DNA of 21,245 nt from CAZSPL01 sp964608735 (GTDB taxonomy: Bacteria; JAJVIF01; JAPKYR01; CAZSPL01), in NCBI GenBank assembly GCA_964608735.1, contig CAZSPL010000040.1:1-21245 (forward strand), given 5' to 3'. The notes beneath the pieces were generated by a model. That model made no database searches, was not told the origin of the DNA, and saw nothing but the letters and a program-made list of their open reading frames with translations. Position numbers and translations under genes: made by a program. Within the stretch, counting starts at the first letter, position 1. The number at the start of each line of letters is the position of its first letter. Positions 1-6,944 of the stretch are shown piece by piece.

Positions 1-22
1 TAGAGGCGCTTTCGTCATCCTT

Positions 23-57
23 AAAAAAGTGCCATTCGGGACTGTCCCTACTTTTTT
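23..57 (-). terminator. Nested palindrome at the 3' end of the HEAT gene, terminator or REP-like
   Basis: AAAAAAGT (23-30) pairs perfectly with ACTTTTTT (50-57), and inside lies a second palindrome, GGGAC-T-GTCCC (38-48). On the minus strand it begins at the TGA stop of the HEAT gene and ends in a run of six T, which suits an intrinsic terminator. The nested layout also resembles dispersed REP-type palindromes. Only one copy is in this window, so the REP reading is inference. Confidence 0.55.
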
Positions 58-1586
58 CACCCTTCAATCTCCTTCACGGCTTTGCGCGACGCGACGCGCT
101 GCCAGTGCCATACGCTCTTCACCGATAATTCCTTCAGCAACGGCAATGCCGCCTCCGCCTTCTTCCCGAGCTTGCCCAGTGCCTCGATGGCATCCTTGCT
201 CACATCATACTCTTCATCCCCGACCGCCTGCACAAGCAGGTAAAGCGCATCGGGGCTTTCATCTTCAATCGAAGCAACCGCGTATGCCGCGCTCACGAAC
301 ACCAGTTTCCCGATCTTGCCGTTGAATGTATCCTGGAATCCCAGCGGCGTATCATCGATGCCGCGCGGTTCCCGCCTGTACGGCGCATTCGCGATTATCT
401 CCTTCAGTTCCGGCAACGCCCGCGCCGCGCCGGGCCCTATCGAGCCGAGCTCATACGCTGCCATCGCCTGGTACTTCGACTTCCCCCCGCGGATTATCTT
501 AAGCAGGACATCCACCGATTCATCCACTTCCCGAGCATCGATCAGATACAGCGCGCGCGCCGCGCTTATACGGATGAGTTCACCCGATTCAAGCAATCCC
601 CTGAGCGACGGTACAGCCTCCGATGCTTCGTTCCCGAGAAGACCGAGCGATTTCACCGCGGCTGAAACAACCGTGCCGGATTCATCCGAAAGCTCGCCGA
701 TAAGCGCCGGCACTATTTCGCGCGACGGCTTCACCTTCGGCAGCGCGCGTACCGCTTCGAGACGCACCTGCTGAACAGGCGAATGAAGCGCTTCGAGAAT
801 CACGCCGGTTGCGCTCGATGCGTCCGGACCGATCGCGCCGAGGGCCTCTATCGCGTCCTCCCTCCACTGAAGCGCATCATCCGATGCCTTCGCCGTAAGC
901 GCATCCACCACTCCATCCTCGGCGCCTATCTCTCCAAGCCCGTAACACGCGCTCGTGAAAACCGGGTTGTCGATGCTGTCCAGCGACGCGAGCAGCATAT
1001 CGACCACACCTGGCTCCGGGCCGATTTGGCCGAGCGCGCGGAGTATCACTCCTTTGAGTTCGGTATTCGACTCCCCGAAAATATTCAGCAATGCCGGCAC
1101 CGCGCCCGATGCTTCCGAACCGAAACTTCCCAGCGTTGATGCCGCCCTCGCGCGCACCGTCTCATCGGGATCACCAAGAGCCCGCGTGATTGCGTCCACG
1201 ACTCCGGGCTTCGTGCCGATATTCCTGAGCGCGGTGATGGCGCCGATTCTTACAGCCGTATTCCCGCTCTCGAGAGCCTCCGTCAAACGCTCGACTACTT
1301 CCGGCTCATCCCCCCACATCGATATAACGCTCGCTGCGCTTGCCTTGACGGGGGGATCGTCGTTGCCGAGCGCATCTATCAGCATCTCCAGCGCGCCGAT
1401 ACCCTCGACGCCCATGCCGCCGATGCCGATAATCGCGTCGCGCTTGATTGCAGGATCTTCATCCGACAGCTCCGATGTCAACTCCTTCAGGGTCTTGTGT
1501 GGAGGGAATCCCAGTGGAAGCCAGATAGCGAACCCGGCGATGACGACCACCAGGATGATGATGAATATTATCGTGCTGCGTTTCAT
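57..1586 (-). CDS. Membrane-anchored HEAT-repeat protein
   Basis: A 509-residue protein. Residues about 5-26 form one strongly hydrophobic segment (IIFIIILVVVIAGFAIW) after MKRS, with no cysteine, so this is a signal anchor rather than a lipoprotein. The rest is a near-continuous array of roughly a dozen HEAT-like repeats of 30-40 residues with the usual pattern (VRxxAAxALGxIG, AVPAL, LxDxDxxVR). HEAT arrays are alpha-solenoids that bind proteins, so the likely role is an extracytoplasmic scaffold; no catalytic motif is seen. The start at 1584-1586 is chosen because it sits just before the membrane segment, although no good Shine-Dalgarno site precedes it. It is related in style to the HEAT lipoproteins at 15955-21245 but lacks their lipobox and insert domain. 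The partner is unknown. Confidence 0.9.
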   Translation of the reverse strand: MKRSTIIFIIILVVVIAGFAIWLPLGFPPHKTLKELTSELSDEDPAIKRDAIIGIGGMGVEGIGALEMLIDALGNDDPPVKASAASVISMWGDEPEVVERLTEALESGNTAVRIGAITALRNIGTKPGVVDAITRALGDPDETVRARAASTLGSFGSEASGAVPALLNIFGESNTELKGVILRALGQIGPEPGVVDMLLASLDSIDNPVFTSACYGLGEIGAEDGVVDALTAKASDDALQWREDAIEALGAIGPDASSATGVILEALHSPVQQVRLEAVRALPKVKPSREIVPALIGELSDESGTVVSAAVKSLGLLGNEASEAVPSLRGLLESGELIRISAARALYLIDAREVDESVDVLLKIIRGGKSKYQAMAAYELGSIGPGAARALPELKEIIANAPYRREPRGIDDTPLGFQDTFNGKIGKLVFVSAAYAVASIEDESPDALYLLVQAVGDEEYDVSKDAIEALGKLGKKAEAALPLLKELSVKSVWHWQRVASRKAVKEIEG

Positions 1587-1606
1587 TTGACGGACGATTC
1601 ACTACA

Positions 1607-1635
1607 AATATAGCCCGATGCGGCGCCGCCTGCAA
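1607..1635 (-). promoter_or_regulatory. Candidate promoter of the HEAT gene
   Basis: On the minus strand TTGCAG (1635-1630) is followed, after exactly 17 bases, by TATATT (1612-1607), about 20 bases before the ATG. The -10 matches consensus at 5 of 6 positions and the -35 at 3 of 6. It lies just after the terminator of the upstream lipoprotein gene, which fits independent transcription. Confidence 0.4.
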
Positions 1636-1647
1636 ATGGGTGAATGC

Positions 1648-1672
1648 AAAATGGGCGGGAATAATCCCGCCC
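1648..1672 (-). terminator. Intrinsic terminator after the Thr-rich lipoprotein gene
   Basis: A perfect 8-bp stem, GGGCGGGA (1653-1660) with TCCCGCCC (1665-1672), has a 4-base loop. On the minus strand it is followed by ATTTT and lies about 25 bases after the stop codon of the lipoprotein gene. The T tract is short. On the plus strand the hairpin is followed by GTTGTTTT, but there is no plus-strand gene to end. Confidence 0.7.
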
Positions 1673-1697
1673 GTTGTTTTACATGGGTATACTGAAT

Positions 1698-2780
1698 CTA
1701 ACTGTATGTTACCATCTGGACATAAGTGTGGCGATATAAATCAGTGCCCACCTTGCCGCCCGGGAAATACACTGTAACAGTCGTCTCGCCGTCCACCGAC
1801 GGTTTCGCGACGATTGCGCCCTGATAGGTGATGATGCCGCCCGGGTCGCCTACGAACTCCAAGGGAAGTGGGATTCCGTGAAGGATCACGCCGCCGCCCT
1901 CCGTGTCGAACATGATATAACCGGGCTGGCTTGAATTCCAATGGTCTACATCGAGTTCCACGGTAACCATGCTGCCGATACTCGGGTTCTCCACCAGGCT
2001 GATATCGATGCCGTGTGGGACACTCTGGGAATAGGTCGTAGGGTTACCGTCAAAAGAGGCCTCGCCCATAAGATACACCGCGAGCACCGCGCCGTCGCTA
2101 CTGAGAATCGTGATGTCGTGCGTGGCTTCCTCGCTGGGACCAATCGCATAATTCTCGTCCTCATCCGCGACGAAGATCAACGGATGCGCCACCGGAAGTA
2201 GGGTTCCCGGAAGGGCCTCCGCCCACCAGAGATCCGGCGACAGGACGTTCTCGAGAACACCCTGCCCTCGAGAATTCATCGCTGAGACCATCGGGGGAAT
2301 ATAAGCGATGCGAGGGTTCAGGAGCGTGGCGAGGCTGTCGTTGTTCAATACAGTCACCGTGCCTTCCCAAACATCCGGGGCGGTCTCTACGAACGTGCTG
2401 AATGTCAGTTCATAGGACGGCTCATCTTCTACCGACTGCCCTTCCCGTACCGTCCTCAGGTCCGGCGTGCCATCCTCGTTGATGACGAGCTCATACGTGA
2501 TGGTGGTCGTGGTATCCGTACCGGTACCGTCTCCATCGGCCGGAGTTGTCGTTGTCACAATCGTCGTGCTGCCATCGGTCGTGACGATGGTCCCGTCGGA
2601 AAGGACCGTGGTCCCCGGCTGAAGTGTCGAGGTGGTGTCTTCGTCAGTCCACTCATCGGCCATCTGGGGCGTTACCGTCGCGCCACCCGATGAACATGAA
2701 TAGAAGCCCAGGATCATCGTACCAAGGATGAAAAGGGCCGCGAAAAGTAAAATCGTCTTCAGACTTATTTTTACTTGCAT
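1698..2780 (-). CDS. Lipoprotein of unknown function with Thr-rich spacer
   Basis: A 360-residue exported protein, not recognised as a named family. The start at 2778-2780 is preferred over an upstream in-frame start at 2858 because GGAGGAGG lies about 8 bases before it and the protein then begins MQVKISLKTILLFAALF, a typical signal peptide. Cys29 follows FYS, an unusual lipobox with Phe at -3, then SSGG. Residues about 40-95 are a low-complexity Thr/Asp/Gly stretch, probably a flexible linker from membrane to body. The remainder is beta-rich, with no catalytic motif seen. The gene is followed by a strong terminator (1648-1672) and appears to be monocistronic. A surface or periplasmic structural protein is the best guess. 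Confidence 0.85.
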   Translation of the reverse strand: MQVKISLKTILLFAALFILGTMILGFYSCSSGGATVTPQMADEWTDEDTTSTLQPGTTVLSDGTIVTTDGSTTIVTTTTPADGDGTGTDTTTTITYELVINEDGTPDLRTVREGQSVEDEPSYELTFSTFVETAPDVWEGTVTVLNNDSLATLLNPRIAYIPPMVSAMNSRGQGVLENVLSPDLWWAEALPGTLLPVAHPLIFVADEDENYAIGPSEEATHDITILSSDGAVLAVYLMGEASFDGNPTTYSQSVPHGIDISLVENPSIGSMVTVELDVDHWNSSQPGYIMFDTEGGGVILHGIPLPLEFVGDPGGIITYQGAIVAKPSVDGETTVTVYFPGGKVGTDLYRHTYVQMVTYS

Positions 2781-2823
2781 TTCTAATGCCTCCTCCGCTT
2801 TTGCAGGTTCGCTATTAATCTCG

Positions 2824-2850
2824 ATAATGCGGGGAGAAGCATTATTTATA
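2824..2850 (-). promoter_or_regulatory. Candidate -10 and operator-like palindrome before the lipoprotein gene
   Basis: On the minus strand TATAAA (2850-2845) can serve as a -10 element, though no good -35 is visible. A perfect inverted repeat ATAATGC-N8-GCATTAT (2824-2845) lies immediately downstream, where transcription would begin. It could be a repressor site or a leader hairpin; the regulator is unknown. Confidence 0.3.
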
Positions 2851-2906
2851 GAACGCAATCAGCCTTAATATAAGCCGGATTTTCTATTAAGCCTCAAAAG
2901 GAGCCC

Positions 2907-3686
2907 CTACACCCCGCGATACGTAAACCGTTCCAACGCCATCGCCCGCCCGGTCTCCGGGTCGATATCACATATCGCCCCGTTCAGCCTCACATCGCCC
3001 ATCGCCACCTCGAACCGGTGCGGACGCTGCGTGATAAACTTGTGAAGGATATTATCCTTCCTCATTCCTATCACCGAATCGTGAGCCCCGCACATCCCGA
3101 GGTCCGTTATATAAGCCGTCCCTCCCGGGAGAATCCGCTCGTCCGCCGTCTGGATATGCGTATGCGTACCGAACAGGAAACTCGCGTAACCGTCGACATG
3201 CCAGCCCATCGCAACCTTCTCGCTCGTGACCTCGGCGTGTAGATCGATCAAAATCGTATTCAGGTCCCCCAGTTCTTCCCTGATTCGGTCGAATGTGCTG
3301 AACGGGCATTCGATGGGATCCATGAACGTACGCCCCTGGAGATTCACCACCGCCATCGGGACCGGCCGGTCGGTGATTACGATATACCCGTTACCGGGGC
3401 AAGGCTCGGGGTAATTCGCCGGACGAACCACCATCGGAAATTTCCTGAATGTCTCCTCGTACTCCTTCTGGTGCCAGATGTGATTTCCCGACGTGATGAC
3501 ATCCACACCCGCGTCGAAAAGCTCCGCCGCGCTCTTCGGCACGAGCCCCGAGCCGCCCGACGCGTTCTCCCCGTTCGCTACGACGAAATCGATGCCCTTC
3601 TCGTTCTTTATCGATTGAAGGGCCTCCGATATCAGGTTCCGTCCCGGCCTCCCCATCACATCCCCGAGCGCAAGTACCCTCAACAT
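2907..3686 (-). CDS. ymdB: YmdB-family metallophosphoesterase (2',3'-cyclic-nucleotide phosphodiesterase)
   Basis: A 259-residue, full-length, single-domain enzyme with no signal peptide, so cytoplasmic. The YmdB/TIGR00282 metal ligands are all present: Asp9 in LGDVMGRPGR, Glu40-Asn41 in NGENASGG, Asn68-His69 in SGNHIWHQKE, His150 in DLHAE, and His175 and His177 in GTHTHIQTAD. Known family members hydrolyse cyclic nucleotides using a dinuclear metal centre, and in Bacillus YmdB affects biofilm decisions and RNA turnover. In many genomes ymdB follows rny (RNase Y), but no rny is present here. The start has an AAAGGCGG site about 8 bases upstream, and a clear extended -10 lies at 3740-3748. The family call is firm; the physiological role in this organism is inference. 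Confidence 0.95.
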   Translation of the reverse strand: MLRVLALGDVMGRPGRNLISEALQSIKNEKGIDFVVANGENASGGSGLVPKSAAELFDAGVDVITSGNHIWHQKEYEETFRKFPMVVRPANYPEPCPGNGYIVITDRPVPMAVVNLQGRTFMDPIECPFSTFDRIREELGDLNTILIDLHAEVTSEKVAMGWHVDGYASFLFGTHTHIQTADERILPGGTAYITDLGMCGAHDSVIGMRKDNILHKFITQRPHRFEVAMGDVRLNGAICDIDPETGRAMALERFTYRGV

Positions 3687-3739
3687 CTCATAACCGCCTT
3701 TCTAACCGCTCCGCGCCTTTCCATTGGCTTCAATATTAG

Positions 3740-3748
3740 ATTATAGCA
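3740..3748 (-). promoter_or_regulatory. Extended -10 promoter of ymdB
   Basis: The minus strand reads TGCTATAAT (3748-3740), a perfect -10 with the extended TGn motif, about 55 bases before the ymdB start. No convincing -35 is seen, which is normal for extended -10 promoters. Confidence 0.6.
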
Positions 3749-3784
3749 TGGACTGCCTTCCCGTTTCCGACAAGTCTTGTAACT

Positions 3785-3815
3785 CGGCAATCCCTTGCCG
3801 GGATTTCGTAAGGGA
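3785..3815. other. Three mutually exclusive hairpins in the ymdB/lipoprotein divergent region
   Basis: Three perfect 6-bp stems overlap so that only one can form at a time: CGGCAA/TTGCCG (3785-3790 with 3795-3800), AATCCC/GGGATT (3789-3794 with 3800-3805) and TCCCTT/AAGGGA (3791-3796 with 3810-3815). The rest of the 299-base gap 3687-3985 holds only the two divergent candidate promoters. No gene was found in it. Confidence 0.4.
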
Positions 3816-3881
3816 AATGATGACAGGTAAGGCTTCCATTCGGCTGCGATTCATGGTAAACTAAGTTGCTTCCCAGAATTT

Positions 3882-3890
3882 TGCTATAAA
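3882..3890 (+). promoter_or_regulatory. Extended -10 promoter for the 3986-5712 lipoprotein pair
   Basis: TGCTATAAA on the plus strand matches an extended -10, with no clear -35. It lies about 95 bases before the ATG at 3986 and mirrors the divergent TGCTATAAT of ymdB. Confidence 0.5.
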
Positions 3891-3985
3891 TGCGGCGGAG
3901 TTGTCGTGTGGGATTTTGAAATACCGGTGAACCCGAGCGTCGCTTGCGTATCTTAATTTCTGATGGAACTATAAGGAGGCCGACA

Positions 3986-4455
3986 ATGACAGAGAAAAGA
4001 ATAGCTATGATTTTGAGGGGGGGGGTAGGCTTATCATCGCCGCGGTGGTGATAGCGTTTCTCTCATCTTGCAGCGGCAAGCATCTGCCGCTAACACCCGA
4101 TCTCAATGGAATTCCGGACGATGTAATCCTGCGAGCGGTCCAGTGGAACAGCGAGAGCGACCACGCGATCCAGGACTACGAATACACTTGCGGCCATATC
4201 GACATTACGAACATCGTCTACAATGAGAATACTGACAGAGGAGAAAGAGGGCGCATCGTTAAGTATGAGGATGGCGATGAAACCGAGGTCTCTGATTCAG
4301 GTAATGAGGCTGGATGGATTTTACCCCTTAACGAACTTGAAATATTCAGGCCACCGGTGGGCGCGATCATGGATTGGATGAGCGAAGAAGCGGTCTGGGT
4401 AATGAGCGACGATGATCCACCTATTTGTGTGGGTGATTATGAGCTTAACTGGTAG
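3986..4455 (+). CDS. Small lipoprotein, reading frame broken by a G9 tract in the signal peptide
   Basis: The natural start is ATG 3986, six bases after a perfect AAGGAGG (3973-3979). Its frame reads MTEKRIAMILRG and then enters a run of nine G (4017-4025), after which it meets a stop at 4049-4051. Shifting by -1 in the G run (10 or 7 Gs) continues directly into GRLIIAAVVIAFLSSCSGK, which completes a textbook signal peptide with lipobox LSSC, then about 125 residues to the stop at 4453-4455. The only start in the downstream frame is GTG 4045, which has no ribosome site and would lack the signal's charged N-terminus. The mature protein is acidic and of unknown function. It is followed after 12 bases by the lipoprotein at 4468, so the two probably form an operon. 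The shift could be a sequencing error, true slippage or phase variation. Confidence 0.75.
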
Positions 4456-4467
4456 GAGGGGAATGCT

Positions 4468-5712
4468 ATGGTCTTGAGAACGCTTATATTAATCATAATC
4501 GCCGCAACAATTTTCAGCGGCTGCTCAGGCTCAACCCCAATCACTCCCGCTGAGCAGATTTCCGCTTCTTTTGATCGGGATTGCCCGGGAAACCATTGGA
4601 ACTGGGGTTACTGGAATTTCGTATTTTCAGCGGATCATGAAACTCTTGATGTAATTCCAGCTCGCGCGGGCGATTATCATTTTTGTGTGACCAAGCTTCT
4701 GGAAGTTGATCCATGTTCTGATTGTCTTCACATAGGGAAGCCAGGCGTACAGGGAGATGGAACAGTCAAGCTCCTCGTTACAATAAAACATCCTTTCCCT
4801 GGTGCTCCTAAATACACCGGTTTCGATGTCCGGGGCATGGTTTATTTCCCACCTACTGTTAATCAACCAACTTGGGGTGCAGACCCCGTATTGCCTTATA
4901 GGACAAGGATTAAGACACCTGGTTCAGATTTAGGAGTGCCTCTATTTGAGTATGGTGAAATGCCGCTTATTTTCTCAAGGGCTGCCGATGGCGGAGGCGA
5001 ATTACTGAATGCTGATGGTTATTCTTGTTACCTGATTCCGGGCTTGGAATATTCAGAGGTGTTCCCAATATACAACTATCAGCCCGGGATGAAAGGTATT
5101 GAGCCGACTCCACAAACCACAATTACACCATACAAGCTCTTTGCCTCCGATAATAATAGAAGAATGTTCCGGGTAAACGATTGGCTGACTCGCGAGTATC
5201 ATTTCGCATTGCCGCCTGGGGAATTTTGTTTCGGCTATGCGGTCGATGCATCATGGTGGCCTCCAGATAATCTGCCCGTTACCAATCCCGCAACCGATTT
5301 TCCTCTTCAGGCCAACGCCGAAGATCCCTGGCTCATAGAATTCGAGCAGGTTTTACCGATCTGCGAGGAAAATGTAGGCAAGGATTTCGCTAAAGTAACC
5401 ATCCATCATCGTGGTACAGATTTTAATTGGGGAGCATATATATACGCGTGGGACTTGTCGGAGATTCCTTATCCCGGTAATCAGTATCAATTCAAGCACA
5501 GGAGCACATCGTTTACTCAAATCGATCAATTCACCAGCGAAGTATATATCGATTTAAGGGAACCCTATTGGGATGATTACGGGGCAAACGGTCTTGCTAT
5601 TCCTGGAAACCATTTCGCTATTTTAATGGTGCGGACGAAAGGTGAATGGGAACTATCTGAATTGAGTTACATCATAAAGGGCCAGTTTGTCAATCTGTAT
5701 ATCGCGGAATAG
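4468..5712 (+). CDS. Lipoprotein of the TG[FY]DVRG / YAVDASW type, function unknown
   Basis: A 414-residue exported lipoprotein: signal MVLRTLILIIIAATIFSGC with lipidated Cys19, then a Ser/Thr/Pro linker. The start is fixed by AGGAGGGG about 7 bases before ATG 4468. The body contains CSDC (83-86), an ATIKHPFPG-like strand, TGFDVRG (117-123) and GYAVDASW (256-263). The same three landmarks in the same order occur in the cytochrome-like lipoprotein at 8139-9380, so the two share an unnamed domain, probably beta-sandwich. The base composition is visibly lower in GC than in neighbouring genes (25 of 60 in one counted line), which hints at different ancestry or weaker codon selection. It is cotranscribed with the small lipoprotein upstream and closed by the terminator at 5744-5765. 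No enzyme motif is seen. Confidence 0.85.
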   Translation: MVLRTLILIIIAATIFSGCSGSTPITPAEQISASFDRDCPGNHWNWGYWNFVFSADHETLDVIPARAGDYHFCVTKLLEVDPCSDCLHIGKPGVQGDGTVKLLVTIKHPFPGAPKYTGFDVRGMVYFPPTVNQPTWGADPVLPYRTRIKTPGSDLGVPLFEYGEMPLIFSRAADGGGELLNADGYSCYLIPGLEYSEVFPIYNYQPGMKGIEPTPQTTITPYKLFASDNNRRMFRVNDWLTREYHFALPPGEFCFGYAVDASWWPPDNLPVTNPATDFPLQANAEDPWLIEFEQVLPICEENVGKDFAKVTIHHRGTDFNWGAYIYAWDLSEIPYPGNQYQFKHRSTSFTQIDQFTSEVYIDLREPYWDDYGANGLAIPGNHFAILMVRTKGEWELSELSYIIKGQFVNLYIAE

Positions 5713-5743
5713 CCTTAAGCTGGCTATTGCGTTTGATCTGAAT

Positions 5744-5765
5744 GCCCGGCGATGCCGGGCTTTTT
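5744..5765 (+). terminator. Intrinsic terminator after the plus-strand lipoprotein pair
   Basis: A perfect 7-bp stem GCCCGGC/GCCGGGC with loop GAT is followed by TTTTT, about 30 bases after the stop at 5712. It sits between convergent genes; on the minus strand it lacks a T run, so it mainly serves the plus strand. Confidence 0.85.
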
Positions 5766-5766
5766 G

Positions 5767-6597
5767 TCATGTCCTGAACGCCCCCTCCATCCACTCCCGC
5801 GTACGTATCAAGTCCCGCAGCACGCCGGCCTCGTCGCGTCCCGCGTTGCGCCCCGTGGTTGTGTAATCGAGCTCCAGCGTAAGCTGCCCCGAGTAACCCG
5901 TCGCCCTCAGCTCATCGAGAAATGAATCGAGATTCACCGTCCCCTCCCCCGGAACGACGTGCTGCATGCCGTCGATGAAATCGCTGATGTGAATATTCCG
6001 CACGAACGGGGCGTACGGCTTGAATCCCGATGCCACATCGAGGTCGAACGTGCCGAAATGCGTCGTGTCGAACGCCATCCCGAACCCCGTGCGCTCGAGC
6101 ATCGCGATGAATTCGTCCGGGTAGCGGAACAGGTTCCTGATGGGTTTGCCTTCGCCGAGCTTCGGCATGTTCTCTATCAGAACCTTCTCCGAACACTTCA
6201 TCTTGCGCACTGAATCGAGTATCCGAAAATACCGCGCCTTCACCGCCGCATGCAACTCCTCGTCGGCGTCGGCCATGACCACCAGCGGATGGCTCACCAC
6301 CCAGTCGGCATCGAACGCTTCCGCCCAGCCGAGCGCCTTGCGCATGGACGATTCCAAATCGGGCCAGTTCGCGTTGTATGAAAACGGTATCGGTAAATGA
6401 AGGCTGACCAGGTTCAAACCCGACTGCGCAACCGCGTCGCGAATCTGTTCGAATGTGTGCCCCACGATGCTCCGGGTGAGAAAAAGCTCGGCGTTGGCGA
6501 ATCCGGCCTCCCGTATCAGCCGGAGGTTTGTTTCGAGCGACCTGCGATAGAGGAACGCCGATGACAGAGCATATTTTGGACCACTATTGATTGCCAT
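5767..6597 (-). CDS. Sugar phosphate isomerase/epimerase-like TIM-barrel protein (AP endonuclease 2 family)
   Basis: A 276-residue, full-length, cytoplasmic TIM barrel of the xylose isomerase-like (PF01261) superfamily. Likely metal and substrate residues are His67 (SLHLP), His103 (SHP), Glu142 (IENMP), Asp177 and His180 (FDTTH), His203 (NIHISD) and Glu242 (LELD), spaced as in sugar isomerases, epimerases and endonuclease IV. Endonuclease IV has more histidines in its three-metal site, so a sugar or inositol isomerase is likelier; the substrate cannot be told. The start at 6595-6597 has no Shine-Dalgarno site. The start codon falls inside the left copy of a 38-bp direct repeat that carries a TGAGA-N5-TCTCA palindrome 16 bases upstream, a plausible operator. 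The gene stands alone. Confidence 0.88.
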   Translation of the reverse strand: MAINSGPKYALSSAFLYRRSLETNLRLIREAGFANAELFLTRSIVGHTFEQIRDAVAQSGLNLVSLHLPIPFSYNANWPDLESSMRKALGWAEAFDADWVVSHPLVVMADADEELHAAVKARYFRILDSVRKMKCSEKVLIENMPKLGEGKPIRNLFRYPDEFIAMLERTGFGMAFDTTHFGTFDLDVASGFKPYAPFVRNIHISDFIDGMQHVVPGEGTVNLDSFLDELRATGYSGQLTLELDYTTTGRNAGRDEAGVLRDLIRTREWMEGAFRT

Positions 6598-6628
6598 TTG
6601 TAATGAAATTCGTGAGATGTTGTCTCAA
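6591..6628. repeat. 38-bp direct repeat, copy A, with TGAGA-N5-TCTCA palindrome
   Basis: This segment aligns without gaps to 6782-6819 with 31 of 38 identical bases. The palindrome TGAGA-TGTTG-TCTCA occupies 6613-6627. The copy covers the start codon of the isomerase-like gene and its upstream flank, so a protein bound here would block that gene. Confidence 0.6.
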
Positions 6629-6944
6629 CTGAATATCCGCTTCTATGCGCTTGTTACATTTATATGAATTAATCTGACTAATCGAAACCAATAAAAAATA
6701 ACAGTATGGGCTTATCGCTATTTATATAAATAGTTTGTTTGTTCCGCCAGAACTCTAAAATCAGGCGTCCGTAAACCAAGGTTGCAATTTGTAATAAATA
6801 TCGTGAGATGCGTTCTCAATCACGACATCGCTATTTTGTAGATATTCCATAAATATCAATCTTCGAGATTCTTGTAATCGCACCAATAACAGTACTATAC
6901 TAATAGTTGAAATAATAGTAAAAGTTGACATTCATTGCCATAAC
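6598..6944. other. AT-rich 347-bp intergenic region
   Basis: This stretch between recF and the isomerase-like gene has no supported gene. One counted line has 17 G/C of 60 (28%), far below the flanks. It holds most of direct-repeat copy A and all of copy B (191 bp apart), a perfect 14-base palindrome TATTTATATAAATA (6719-6732), and several weak promoter-like hexamers. Its AT-richness and repeats fit a regulatory region or a nucleoid-protein binding site. Confidence 0.6.
6782..6819. repeat. 38-bp direct repeat, copy B, with TGAGA-N5-TCTCA palindrome
   Basis: Partner of the copy at 6591-6628; the palindrome TGAGA-TGCGT-TCTCA occupies 6804-6818. The outer arms and the TTTGTAAT stretch are conserved while the palindrome centre differs, the pattern expected of a protein-binding site. 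Confidence 0.6.

Noticed and set aside
955..1590. Plus-strand open frame of 211 codons opposite the HEAT gene
   Set aside because: It is the antisense shadow of a clear HEAT-repeat protein, with no ribosome site or domain; the same holds for other long frames opposite recF, otsA and the HEAT cluster.
6872..6901. Plus-strand TTGTAA-N18-TATACT, a possible antisense promoter into recF
   Set aside because: It is promoter-like, but such hexamers are expected by chance in DNA this AT-rich, and no plus-strand gene follows.
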